Positions 15,901 to 23,344 of a stretch of DNA of 24,027 bases are shown one piece after another. The DNA is from a virus. The DNA lies in IMG/VR virus record IMGVR_UViG_3300046468_001281, positions 1-24,027 of that record, one strand, 5' to 3'. Position 1 is the first letter of the stretch, and each line of letters begins with the position of its first letter. The notes under the pieces are model-generated. The model did no database searches. It saw nothing but the letters and a program-made list of their open reading frames with translations, and was not told the origin of the DNA. Made by a program: the position numbers and the translations under genes.

Positions 15901-18656
15901 CCTTCTTCGTCGTACCGATACACAGAGAAGGATTGACCTGATGTCTTTGGGTTGTAGTCTTGGCTGACATCTGCTGTTGTGTTCTGCCACCAAGCAAAAA
16001 CATAACCGTGGAGGAAACTCTCATCATTGCCCCCAGGGTATCCGTCGTCTCCGTATGGGCTAAATACATCGGATATGGAAGAAATAGAAGTACCCCCAAG
16101 AGTTGTCCCCGATGGAGATAATCTTGAACCATGAAGTTCAAGTAGAGAGATCTTTCTTGCTGAGTGATATAAGACCTTTGAGTCATTAGTGACCGCGTTA
16201 CCTAGAACGGTCTCAACGTCGTCGATCACAACATCGACGCCTACGTTTGACCACTGTCTGTGCGGGTTATTGATCAGAATTGAAGTCCGAGTCGCAGAGC
16301 TTGATAGGGTGCAGAGTCCGTCTTTCGGGTCTATGGCTGAAAGGTCAGATATCGGCTTTACGGCATCCCCTTTTGCGTAAACCTCTGTCGATAAAGATCC
16401 CGAGTACCCCTCAACCCACACACTTTGACCTGTAGGCACAAAATCATTAAACGTGCTATCTAATGCAGTAATGTTATTCTGAGCAGTCAAAGAACTCGAT
16501 AAGAGCTGGGTGTGGGGTCTGACAGTAGAGGTTTTTGAGGGTCTTGAATCGACCCATCGAATTAGATCGTTGTCGTCAGCCGTACCCGTGATTTGGATTT
16601 CATTTCTTATCTTTGAGAATTTACTTTCTTCTGGTGTGAGATCAATCGCGACGCCGTCTTCATCAGGGTGTCCTTCATAGACAAAAGGCATCGTAGGTGA
16701 GATATAGATCACACCCGAAATGAAAGAGAAATAGCTATTGTCTCTGTTTATCTTTGAAGAGTTAGCTGAGTTGTAGTTTGGGTACAAGTAGTCTGTCTTG
16801 ACACTTGCATTGATCTCGGCGTTGGCTGGTCTGTCACTGAACCTAGCTTTTTCGAAACAGACATTAGGCCTAAACAGGCTCAAACCTAAAGCAGAGGCAT
16901 AGGATTCTCGCCCATCTTCGATCCCATCTCCTCCAACCGTACCTTGATCAACTCTGATGTTCTCAGAAAGATCAGAGTAGTCTAAAAGATTTTGACTGTA
17001 TAGCTCCTCATCTGAGGGGGGTATGCCGTCGCGTACAAGACGTTCAAAACCCGCTTCTGTTTTGAAGTGTAATAGAGCGAAAGACCCGAAGTTGTATTCA
17101 GGGTTGTCAGTCAATGCGGTGATGTTCGCATAGGTATCTGGGGCAAGATCCATGAGATTTACGACATGTCGATACCTCGCTACTTGGTAGCTGTAGTTAT
17201 CTTTCCCCCCAAAGGTAACGAAGCCCCCCGCTGTTGAGAATAGTGTTCGGTACTCAGGGTTCTCTTGATCTAGGTTTGGGGTCTTTTTAACAAAAAACCT
17301 ATCCCTTTCTTCTGTTTGCGTGACCATCCCGTCTGGAGAGTAGTCTTCTAACACGGGGAGGCGATAAGAGAGGAAATTCCTATTATCGACAAGGGTTTTT
17401 GTGTTGCTTGATGTGGAGTACTCGTATGGAGAGAAGAGTATGGGGACTCCAAGAGGGTATTGGTTATCCTCTACGTTAAATGCTAGAGGGTCGGTGAGCA
17501 ACCTGACCTGACCGATAGTAGGGTCTGCTGTGAGATTGGGGTTCGCTCCTGTTCTATGTGAGCCTAGAACGTAGTTACCTGTGTGTAACTCATAGAGATC
17601 GTGTTGCCCTGATCTGAGGGAGGGGAAGTCAGAGCCTTCAGATGTACTGAAGATACTGCCACCAGGTAAACCGTCACTCTGCCCCACCCCTTGACCTAAG
17701 TTGATCGCACCGACAACACGACTCAAGACTTCGCTATAGTCTGTTGCGGGGGTGTTAATACCTGCAGAGACAGAGTCTGAATTAGAAGGGAAGCGAATAA
17801 GGGCTAAGACACCCCGATCTGCGGGGAACAGAGTCCCAGAGATGACGAGGCCGATATCGTTTGATTTATTGTCAAAGAGATCTTTACTGAGGTAAGGCTG
17901 ATAAGCCTGAGAGCTTATTGGAGCTACCGCAGTTGAGGGCTCTCCTTCTTTGACACCAAAAGAAGACCTGCCTCTACCTGAACTCATACCTAGAGTATTA
18001 CTCGTAGTGGCATTGAAGAAGTCGCTCCTTGTCTCACTACCGAAGATTGATTCTTGATAGTAGAAGGGGTAGATCAGACTGTCTTCTACATAGGAGAAAG
18101 AAGATCGAGGCACGGACTGAGAGATCTGAGGGAACAGAACATGAGTAAATTGGGTGTCCCCTAGCCCATAATAGCTCATTTGGTCATTGTCTCTATAGTT
18201 GAGGTTGATTGTATCATAAACCCCGCCTTCATTTACCCATTTGAAGTTTGTGAACGTAGCGTCGTCTTGTGCGTGTCCAAAACCAATGTGGGGCATCTCT
18301 CGATTTTCTACCCAGACCCTGTTGCGGTGCATCCAAGCTGGGGTGTCTACTATCTTCGTAGCTCCCCAATCAGGCCTCCCGTCGTGAGTCGCAGATGCAC
18401 CCGATTGATTTTGAAAGGTGACGGGATCTTGTCCCATAAGGGGGGGTCTGTTCTTTCTTGCCTCTGAAGAGAGACTATCCAAGTTAGATTGTACGTTCTC
18501 CCCAATGAACCCTCCTAAGTTATTGGAAGAGTTTATGTCAGAGGCTCTGACGATAAACTCCGAACTTGAGCTACCTGAAGATACCATGCTGATATGATCT
18601 GTACCTTGAGAGGAAGCAACCGTGGTGGAATCGGTCTCTACTGTTTTCTTTGGCAT
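12978..18656 (-). CDS. Giant virion protein of unrecognised family (1892 aa)
   Basis: This is the largest gene in the window, 1892 aa from the chosen start. The frame is open 15 codons further up, but the internal ATG at 18656 (MPKKTVETDS) follows a strong GGGGGAG Shine-Dalgarno at 7 nt, whereas the upstream option would overlap the preceding gene by 41 nt. The N-terminal 60 residues are Ser/Thr-rich and probably disordered (VASSQGTDHISMVSSGSSSS). The rest is rich in Tyr, Asn, Asp, Ser, Gly and Pro, poor in Cys, with no membrane segment, as in fibre or baseplate proteins. A loosely repeated strand pattern occurs: SGVIYISPTMPF near residue 647 and RGVIYIRSSSSF near 1106, with a weaker RGYITVSG about 70 residues later. 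It lacks the LDSELNL start shared by the two flanking giants, so it is not an obvious third paralogue. No enzyme motif was recognised. Confidence 0.75.
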   Translation of the reverse strand: MPKKTVETDSTTVASSQGTDHISMVSSGSSSSEFIVRASDINSSNNLGGFIGENVQSNLDSLSSEARKNRPPLMGQDPVTFQNQSGASATHDGRPDWGATKIVDTPAWMHRNRVWVENREMPHIGFGHAQDDATFTNFKWVNEGGVYDTINLNYRDNDQMSYYGLGDTQFTHVLFPQISQSVPRSSFSYVEDSLIYPFYYQESIFGSETRSDFFNATTSNTLGMSSGRGRSSFGVKEGEPSTAVAPISSQAYQPYLSKDLFDNKSNDIGLVISGTLFPADRGVLALIRFPSNSDSVSAGINTPATDYSEVLSRVVGAINLGQGVGQSDGLPGGSIFSTSEGSDFPSLRSGQHDLYELHTGNYVLGSHRTGANPNLTADPTIGQVRLLTDPLAFNVEDNQYPLGVPILFSPYEYSTSSNTKTLVDNRNFLSYRLPVLEDYSPDGMVTQTEERDRFFVKKTPNLDQENPEYRTLFSTAGGFVTFGGKDNYSYQVARYRHVVNLMDLAPDTYANITALTDNPEYNFGSFALLHFKTEAGFERLVRDGIPPSDEELYSQNLLDYSDLSENIRVDQGTVGGDGIEDGRESYASALGLSLFRPNVCFEKARFSDRPANAEINASVKTDYLYPNYNSANSSKINRDNSYFSFISGVIYISPTMPFVYEGHPDEDGVAIDLTPEESKFSKIRNEIQITGTADDNDLIRWVDSRPSKTSTVRPHTQLLSSSLTAQNNITALDSTFNDFVPTGQSVWVEGYSGSLSTEVYAKGDAVKPISDLSAIDPKDGLCTLSSSATRTSILINNPHRQWSNVGVDVVIDDVETVLGNAVTNDSKVLYHSARKISLLELHGSRLSPSGTTLGGTSISSISDVFSPYGDDGYPGGNDESFLHGYVFAWWQNTTADVSQDYNPKTSGQSFSVYRYDEEGYKVYQNLELLPIGGVIANGYALELCSGWKRVDENGNDVNTSSTFKYPQDRPVYRPTESNFERTSLRSHADAKFLMVKDVEYYIECYPSVPFTSGLGPDPSTYDETTVNQTIFTLGGSGYSDLQLIIEGEENPAQDVWAGYLGTNGLYSNLGAVNDSQCQWLGVNLDPTQAPYNVSPQADLGNTSHVRGVIYIRSSSSFSYDAAKPHPHPQPSVDYNGHINYGVSFLEVAPTGNRELPEYGNFTQDVRGYITVSGLGNEPFYTEDQIHATAPEYNSRIPLKSLFTLRKDTQERFLDESYRMESSLYHLLLTPDDPLSTTRYSNTSASNSYDPSYLFGANNFLIENLQGPGIPHAGSGINKGYICVPVRDESTISPELFTQLRDSDPADDLFRRTAGHGGAGYLRNSWHVRRSSMSSDLAESDWREAQVIGFPDMTRNLLSGSKYGTPPRGILVYPHLDFDGNSPFTLEEQTVGSNNLISSNEGYFLPNAGKGSSDTREGTDWLDDDGGNGGVSLNPKLRHAQPNYNKAALLSDFADPNEYPDVGYLRAFDVNFGKNPSLTPQHPYWNQDWNETTSTGTMYRGGGGAQNYGLIEKKQWVRVMQDSRGELEFAPVKLRLVGVDWNMISFMDTGYPLQKRDGMVHEVDGGYYLVKKRVMRVFVKVPGLTSWLDVGVFDNQVGESYRQWRGDKTDSNVGFADPNGATSLKDSTELDGAGCCISYSEKFLPEEGLVCLDLDLNLGMIPSFNSWGADENSAIGYDSNLVSDEYLGFVKNLRVDNCPSDRVYLHRQNNKSARDVGINGAKNFESPILVKVILSHPEHPKYEVHPDDNTKLVNSTDIDDLTLEIADIANATPNNVSIVDIRPSPNTSYLGHSCPPDDRSPLWSRRGLMGIEVLRQDGSNYDRDHVMGRPDYTSIDLYGNPTLYYGRTENGLVYETYEMSTSALTNKRTYTHGSNVSPSELSSDYKKPVKGEG
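13682..13709. repeat. Perfect 11-bp inverted repeat inside the 1892-aa gene
   Basis: TGCCTAGATTT (13682-13692) and AAATCTAGGCA (13699-13709) are exact reverse complements separated by 6 nt (AAGTCC). On the minus strand it encodes the LDLDLNLG stretch near codon 1653. It would form a stable hairpin in the mRNA. Confidence 0.6.
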
Positions 18657-18660
18657 TTGA

Positions 18661-21600
18661 TTACTCCCCCAAGAGAATGAGATTGTCAGTGCGGTAAACA
18701 CAAGCTACAACAAGATTAGTGTTAAGGTCAGACCTCATGTCTACAGAGACACTCTGCCCCCAGCTAGAAGTTTTTATGAATAAGACCAAGACCACCTCTC
18801 CTTTTCTGAAGAGGGTGTGAGAGTCAGAGGTTACTTTCATCAGACAAGGGGCGACGTTCTTGTAGTGCCTGCTGATGTTAGAAAGGTTCTTAGCAAAGCT
18901 CGCAGGGAAGTATGTGTCTTCAATCACTGTCCTGTATAAAGCACGATTGTAGTTGTCTTTCACAGGAGGGGTTAAGGTACTCCCTAGCTGAATATTGGTG
19001 TTAGAAGATATTGGCACCAATGCAGGTAGGTCTACGCTTCCCGTGTTAATAGTAAGGTCGTCTAAGAAGACCTCGTTGCTGTTTAAGACAAGGTACTCAT
19101 TGTATCCTTGACTCTCCGCCAGAGGTGCGGAAGCCAACTGCTCAAGAGGTTCTTCAAAAGGATAAGAGAAGTCGGATCTTGAGAGAGAGGTAATGTTGTC
19201 TCCGATAGCCAAAGGCTGGAGTTCCAACTCAACAGGTACAACACCACCGCTACTTGTGCTTATATTGGCTTGTGCGAGAGGGAAATCCGACCCGCACGTC
19301 TGAGGTGCAATTCTATTGTAAAAGACGAACACACTACTATTTGAGGTGTCCGTAGCGTGGTACGGAAGGACAGGGTGGTATTGGACTTCAACTGCCCTCT
19401 GGCCACTAACCCATCCTCCAACCCAGCTCAAAATAGGTTCTGAGTGTGAGAACTTAGAGTTTGCAGAATCTAAATTTAGGACAGTAGGGCTTGCGGGGTT
19501 TGAAATATCCGTCATTACGATAGTAGAGGTATCGCCATACACCCTGTGAGGTAGCCGTGTAAATGAGCTGTTGCTGGACACAAAATTATCAGTTCTCAGC
19601 CCATAGACATACTCTAGGGTGACTTCTTTTTTGCCTTTTCTGAAGTTCACAATCGGGGATGTCACCCCATTCCCGACACTCGGATAGAGGTTCTGGGGGT
19701 TCTCAGGATCATTTAAGGGGATGACAGACCCTGTAGAGTATGAGCCTTTATGCGTGTCAGGTATTTCACTGACCAATCCTGTTAGCCCTAAATCTCCAGA
19801 TGGTGTTTCTAATATTAACTCCACCAAGACAGTGTTGACACTACCACTCACCGCGAAGTCCTTACTAACAAGGGGTCTGTCAGCACCAGCAAGAGTGCCT
19901 CCATTTGATATGAGACTGTTCTCTGCAAAGGTCAAAGTGATCGTGTCAGTACCAAGCCCCAAGATGCTAGTAAATACAACGTCTTGAGCTATTGTGTTCA
20001 CATAGTGTCCGTCATTGTGCCAACAGAGTCCGATATCTGTTACCTTCGTACCTGCAGGTAGGTTAATGCCGTTAACAGGGGTGTGGAGGATATCTAGAGG
20101 TTGCCAATTGATGTCTCCCTTAGAGTCGAGTTGAGATATATCAACCTCAACCACATCTCCCTCATGCCATCCCGTTTGAACAGGGTGGGAATTTGTGTAA
20201 GAAACACCTTGCGGGTTGCCTCCTGCACTAGGCAAGATCACGATGAAGACCCTCTCTACAACAGGGGCATTTGAGAACCTTCTGGAAAAGTGATTGAAGT
20301 CTCTCTTATGGTTGCCTATGTTCAAGGTGTTAGCGGAGCTTCCAAAAACATCACACATAAGAGGTGTGTGTGATATCCCCGCCGTCCCATTACCCGTATC
20401 CGCTAGATTGTGAGCTGAGGCAATCCAAGTCTTATTTGTTCCGTCTAAAAGAGAGTGGTATTGGCGTCTCAGTTCCGAAGACAAATCTAATCCTTGAGGA
20501 AACACCTTTCTCCTCAGATCCAAGACATCTTCTTCGGAGATCTCATCAGCGAACAAACCATCAGGGCGGTCTGAATCTGTAGCGGGGACATTATCTATGT
20601 AGATGTTCCCAGAGAGCGAACTTCCATCATGGTCATGTAGAACTCCCGTATTGTATCTATCGAGCGGTTGAAACCCCTCTGTGCCACTAACGGGCTTGTT
20701 TCTTCGATAGACAAAAGCAACAGGGATCGCATAGATATAGCCGTCCACCGTACCTAGATTCTCTGAATCAGATTCTGAACCCGACCCCGAATACCAAAGC
20801 CCCGTATCTTCGATGTGTTTGGAAAAAGAGAAGTTGTTAAGGGGGGCTTGGTTAGACCCCTGAGCTCGAAGGTTAAAATGTTCAAATCCAAAGATGTTTT
20901 GGGAAACAGCATAGTTAAAGATTTGGTGTACCCTCAGTCGGTATTGAACCTGAACTCTTCTGCTCGAAGACACATTTAGGGTAGGGTCTTGGATATTGTC
21001 GTCTAGATATAGGCTGCTGTGACTATCCAGATTGCCTGCGTAATAGACCTTGTTGGCGTTCGGCTTACCTTCTCCATCTGACCCGCCTGCGGGGACACCT
21101 ACTACAGTTACCCCTGTGCTATTAGGCGTAATGTTAAAAGTGGGAGAGTTGCCCTGACTTCCGCCTGTTAAACTAAGGAAGAGATATTGCGTGCCTCTCG
21201 TCTCAGAAGTCACCTTGACATTACCCACTGTCAGCCCTAGTCCCTGCCCTCCATGATTGTTGATTGCATCAGAGAGGTTTCGAGCTGTCTCTGGGCTAGA
21301 GTTGCTTACTTGAAAATCCACACCCGCTGTTAAGGTAACAGTGGTGACACTGTCTGCAAAGGAGAGGGTGTCATTGTCAAGAGGGCTTGCTATTCGTAGC
21401 CTCGCCCGTGCACCCATAGAAGGAGTGACCTCTTTTCTCCATACTTCAAGGAACACGAAGTCTACAAGACTACCTGTCTCTAGAGGCTCTGAAAGAGTAA
21501 CACGGTTCATGCTTGGATCTGTGGAGTTGGTTCCCTTAACGTCAACCAGCATACCATTTACGGATGCCTTGAACCTCTCAATGTTCAGAGTATTAGCGAG

Positions 21601-21846
21601 GAAAGAAGGGTTAGAAACCTTGTTTGGACTATCTCCTGTGAAGGGTGTTTCAAATACAATCTTGCCTGCATCCCTTGTTGCCTGAGAAGAGAGAACTCCT
21701 GATGGTGTAGTGAGCTTCTTATTCAACAAGTCTTGTGCTAAGTTGAGTTCACTGTCGAGCAGTGGCCTGTTGAATTGGTGTACTACAGAGTCCCAAGCAT
21801 AGTTCTTAGGGTCTAGGTCTCTGCTGGTAGAGGAAAGAAATTTCAT
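18661..21846 (-). CDS. Giant virion structural protein (1061 aa) with inserted domain, paralogue of the 1727-aa protein
   Basis: Predicted 1061-aa beta-rich protein starting MKFLSSTSRD. The ATG at 21846 is preferred to a TTG two codons earlier because AGAAGGG lies 6 nt upstream of it. Residues 1-480 are clearly related to the N-terminus of the 1727-aa protein: VVHQFNRPLLDSELNLAQ (21-38), FVFLEVW (130-136), SSRRVQVQYRLRV, IYAIPVAFVYRRN and EDVLDLRRK appear in the same order. Between FVFLEVW and the next shared block it carries about 110 extra residues (145-258) that look like a separate small domain. The C-terminal part is strand-rich (EVTLEYVYGLRTDN, AVEVQYHPVLPY) and ends LVVACVYRTDNLILLGE. 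It begins 12 nt after the preceding gene and sits 4 nt before the 1892-aa gene. A baseplate or fibre role is inferred from the family pattern and neighbours. Confidence 0.75.
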   Translation of the reverse strand: MKFLSSTSRDLDPKNYAWDSVVHQFNRPLLDSELNLAQDLLNKKLTTPSGVLSSQATRDAGKIVFETPFTGDSPNKVSNPSFLANTLNIERFKASVNGMLVDVKGTNSTDPSMNRVTLSEPLETGSLVDFVFLEVWRKEVTPSMGARARLRIASPLDNDTLSFADSVTTVTLTAGVDFQVSNSSPETARNLSDAINNHGGQGLGLTVGNVKVTSETRGTQYLFLSLTGGSQGNSPTFNITPNSTGVTVVGVPAGGSDGEGKPNANKVYYAGNLDSHSSLYLDDNIQDPTLNVSSSRRVQVQYRLRVHQIFNYAVSQNIFGFEHFNLRAQGSNQAPLNNFSFSKHIEDTGLWYSGSGSESDSENLGTVDGYIYAIPVAFVYRRNKPVSGTEGFQPLDRYNTGVLHDHDGSSLSGNIYIDNVPATDSDRPDGLFADEISEEDVLDLRRKVFPQGLDLSSELRRQYHSLLDGTNKTWIASAHNLADTGNGTAGISHTPLMCDVFGSSANTLNIGNHKRDFNHFSRRFSNAPVVERVFIVILPSAGGNPQGVSYTNSHPVQTGWHEGDVVEVDISQLDSKGDINWQPLDILHTPVNGINLPAGTKVTDIGLCWHNDGHYVNTIAQDVVFTSILGLGTDTITLTFAENSLISNGGTLAGADRPLVSKDFAVSGSVNTVLVELILETPSGDLGLTGLVSEIPDTHKGSYSTGSVIPLNDPENPQNLYPSVGNGVTSPIVNFRKGKKEVTLEYVYGLRTDNFVSSNSSFTRLPHRVYGDTSTIVMTDISNPASPTVLNLDSANSKFSHSEPILSWVGGWVSGQRAVEVQYHPVLPYHATDTSNSSVFVFYNRIAPQTCGSDFPLAQANISTSSGGVVPVELELQPLAIGDNITSLSRSDFSYPFEEPLEQLASAPLAESQGYNEYLVLNSNEVFLDDLTINTGSVDLPALVPISSNTNIQLGSTLTPPVKDNYNRALYRTVIEDTYFPASFAKNLSNISRHYKNVAPCLMKVTSDSHTLFRKGEVVLVLFIKTSSWGQSVSVDMRSDLNTNLVVACVYRTDNLILLGE
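18664..18670 (-). promoter_or_regulatory. Shine-Dalgarno fixing the start of the 1892-aa gene
   Basis: GGGGGAG on the minus strand ends 7 nt before the ATG at 18656. It is formed by the last codons of the upstream gene (Gly-Glu), whose TAA stop directly follows it. This supports the MPKKTVETDS start over the longer reading and implies translational coupling. Confidence 0.75.
21073..21414 (-). other. Inserted domain within the 1061-aa protein
   Basis: Residues about 145-258 of the 1061-aa protein have no counterpart in its paralogue, where the flanking blocks are separated by only a short linker. The segment has TVTLTAGVDFQVSNS, then a helix TARNLSDAINN, then VKVTSETRG, YLFLSLTGGSQGNSPTFNI. 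This strand-helix(AxNLxxAIN)-strand-GN order recalls small modules seen in many phage tail proteins. Boundaries are approximate and the assignment is by eye. Confidence 0.5.
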
Positions 21847-21852
21847 AATCAA

Positions 21853-21859
21853 CCCTTCT
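21853..21859 (-). promoter_or_regulatory. Shine-Dalgarno fixing the start of the 1061-aa gene
   Basis: AGAAGGG on the minus strand lies 6 nt before the ATG at 21846. The alternative TTG at 21852 would sit directly against it, so the ATG (MKFLSS) is the better start. The motif abuts the stop codon of the preceding gene. Confidence 0.6.
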
Positions 21860-22509
21860 TAGAAAGTAAGTCGCCATGTGATCGCGAGTATCGCCCCATT
21901 AGGCTTGTTGATTACAGGAAAGGTGAGGTAATTCACTAAAGTGTCGTAAGCGTTGATATTCTCGGTGATGTCCCTATCTTGAGGGAAATTATTTGGGTTG
22001 CTTACAAACCCCGTAGGTGTCTCATTCAAAGAGGAGACAAGACCCATCTCCGTCAACGCACCTACAGCCTCTGCGGATTCAAAAGTGGTGGTGAAGTCTA
22101 CAATGTTTGTAGGTATTGGGTTACCGTTACCGTCTTCACTCAAAGAGCCGTCTGCTTTTCGATAGAGTACACTAGAGAAAGTCTTTTTATACAGAGGGGA
22201 ATTCAACCCCCTTTGTTGGTAGTCGGGGATATCAGGGCTCTGTTGAGACCCAGATGCACCCGTACCCACGGATAACATATTAACAAAGCGGGCGTTACCC
22301 GCTCCTGCATTATTTGAAAAGAGGATCGCGGCAAGAACCCCACCGTCTAGGGTGTAGATGTTCGATTTATCTATGACAATCTCTTCATCCCCAGAGGGGG
22401 ACGTGAGGGTTGCAAAGACATCGCCTCTCACTTGAATTTGTGCTTCTTTGAAGCCAAATCCTAAGTTAAATGCAGAAGTACGAGGGGGTGTTATTCTAGA
22501 TTTGATCAT
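21859..22509 (-). CDS. Small tail/baseplate-type protein (216 aa), relative of the next gene upstream
   Basis: Predicted 216-aa protein starting MIKSRITPPRTS. A longer GTG start at 22521 is rejected because it would run through the GGAGG Shine-Dalgarno located 5 nt before the ATG. The order of motifs is: FGFKEAQIQVRGDVFATL, an early IVIDKSN helix or strand, MLSVGTGASGS near residue 80, NIVDFTTTFESAEAVGALTEMGL near 135-155, and a terminal strand GAILAITWRLTF. The same order (variable start, GTG-type loop, x-F-x-x-TF strand, I/T-E-x-GL, final ITW/ITF strand) occurs in the neighbouring 235-aa protein, so the two are probably paralogues or share a fold. I have seen such signatures among phage tail and baseplate proteins, but I cannot assign a specific name. 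It lies 12 nt before the 1061-aa giant. Confidence 0.68.
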   Translation of the reverse strand: MIKSRITPPRTSAFNLGFGFKEAQIQVRGDVFATLTSPSGDEEIVIDKSNIYTLDGGVLAAILFSNNAGAGNARFVNMLSVGTGASGSQQSPDIPDYQQRGLNSPLYKKTFSSVLYRKADGSLSEDGNGNPIPTNIVDFTTTFESAEAVGALTEMGLVSSLNETPTGFVSNPNNFPQDRDITENINAYDTLVNYLTFPVINKPNGAILAITWRLTF

Positions 22510-22514
22510 GTTTT

Positions 22515-22520
22515 CCTCCA
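22515..22520 (-). promoter_or_regulatory. Shine-Dalgarno fixing the start of the 216-aa gene
   Basis: TGGAGG on the minus strand is followed by 5 nt (AAAAC) and the ATG at 22509. The upstream in-frame GTG at 22521 has no comparable site, so the ATG start is chosen. Confidence 0.7.
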
Positions 22521-22588
22521 CAAGTTCTGGGGTATGACATGGAGGTGATAAAATAACTAAAAAGATCCCCTCCTACTTCAACCCATTA

Positions 22589-23296
22589 TTAAGCGTTAAG
22601 TGTGATGGTGTAGCTAATCTCAAGCGTACCATCGTCGGTCTTAGTAATGGTGTTAGAAAGCACTTTTCTCGCGAAAAGCCTCATGTTGGAGGTCGAGGTA
22701 GGAGTAGTGGTGTTTACAAACCCCTCTGCGTCCACGTTGTCTCCCGCAGTCCAAAGCCCGATCTCCGCTATTCCGTTTGTGATGTTACCTTCCGTAGTGG
22801 CGAACGTAGAGGTAAAACGGATCTTGTTATATGCAGGGAAAGACACCGAATCTACAATCCTTGCGAAGTAAGGGGCTGTGCTAGTGAGACTGAAAGAATC
22901 GTCCACCATGTTTACCTGCGTGCTCGGACTCCCAACGTCAGTGTTCTGGTCTCCGATAAGGTGGGCGTTACCCGCAGAGTCTGTTCCGACATTGTCACCC
23001 ACAGCGATATAGCCGATGTTGTTAATCGTGTGTGCGGCTGAAGTGTTAGTGCTCGCTCCAGCAGGTCCGATGTAATTACCACCATTAGGGAATGCGGTAT
23101 CATCGTCCATGTTTGATCCTTCAGGTCTGTTAGCTACGGCAGTCGCACCGCCGTTTGAGCCTAGACGAGGAAGAATTGAGTCCATGAGGATGTTATTCGA
23201 CATTTGAACAACAGTGTTAGGGCCTTCTTCGTGCTGTAGGACATTGCCTTGGGCGTCCTTGAGGGTGACTTCTACATATCCTTGAATGTTAAACAT
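22589..23296 (-). CDS. Small tail/baseplate-type protein (235 aa)
   Basis: Predicted 235-aa protein starting MFNIQGYVEVTLKD. It has an early strand pair (GYVEVTLKDAQGNVLQHEEGP), a helix-prone segment (NTVVQMSNNILMDSIL), an IGYIAVGDNVG loop near 95, then VSFPAYNKIRFTSTF, GIAEIGLWTAG, MRLFARKVLSNTITK and a final strand LEISYTITLNA. This plan matches the next gene (216 aa) and a widespread type of small phage structural protein ending in a conserved LFAR...I-K...ISYTI signature; the family name is not known to me. AAAGGAG lies 6 nt before the ATG. The gene is 48 nt downstream of a partial beta-rich gene. The rich Asn/Thr/Ser/Gly middle (45-90) may be a flexible, surface-exposed loop. Confidence 0.68.
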   Translation of the reverse strand: MFNIQGYVEVTLKDAQGNVLQHEEGPNTVVQMSNNILMDSILPRLGSNGGATAVANRPEGSNMDDDTAFPNGGNYIGPAGASTNTSAAHTINNIGYIAVGDNVGTDSAGNAHLIGDQNTDVGSPSTQVNMVDDSFSLTSTAPYFARIVDSVSFPAYNKIRFTSTFATTEGNITNGIAEIGLWTAGDNVDAEGFVNTTTPTSTSNMRLFARKVLSNTITKTDDGTLEISYTITLNA

Positions 23297-23344
23297 CAGT
23301 TTCTCCTTTGATTGGTCTGAGGATAAGGGTGTATAAAAAGAGTA

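Noticed and set aside
15878-16186. 102-codon reading frame in another frame of the 1892-aa gene
   Set aside because: No ribosome site and no coherent motif; the main frame is continuous through it.
20350-20374. 8-bp ATCACACA/TGTGTGAT inverted repeat in the 1061-aa gene
   Set aside because: Low-complexity CA/TG alternation with a 9-nt loop; expected to arise by chance in a window this size.
22541-22573. GGAGG/CCTCC inverted repeat between the two small tail genes
   Set aside because: The stem is only 5 bp with a 23-nt loop and has no T tract after it on the transcribed strand; it does not look like a terminator.
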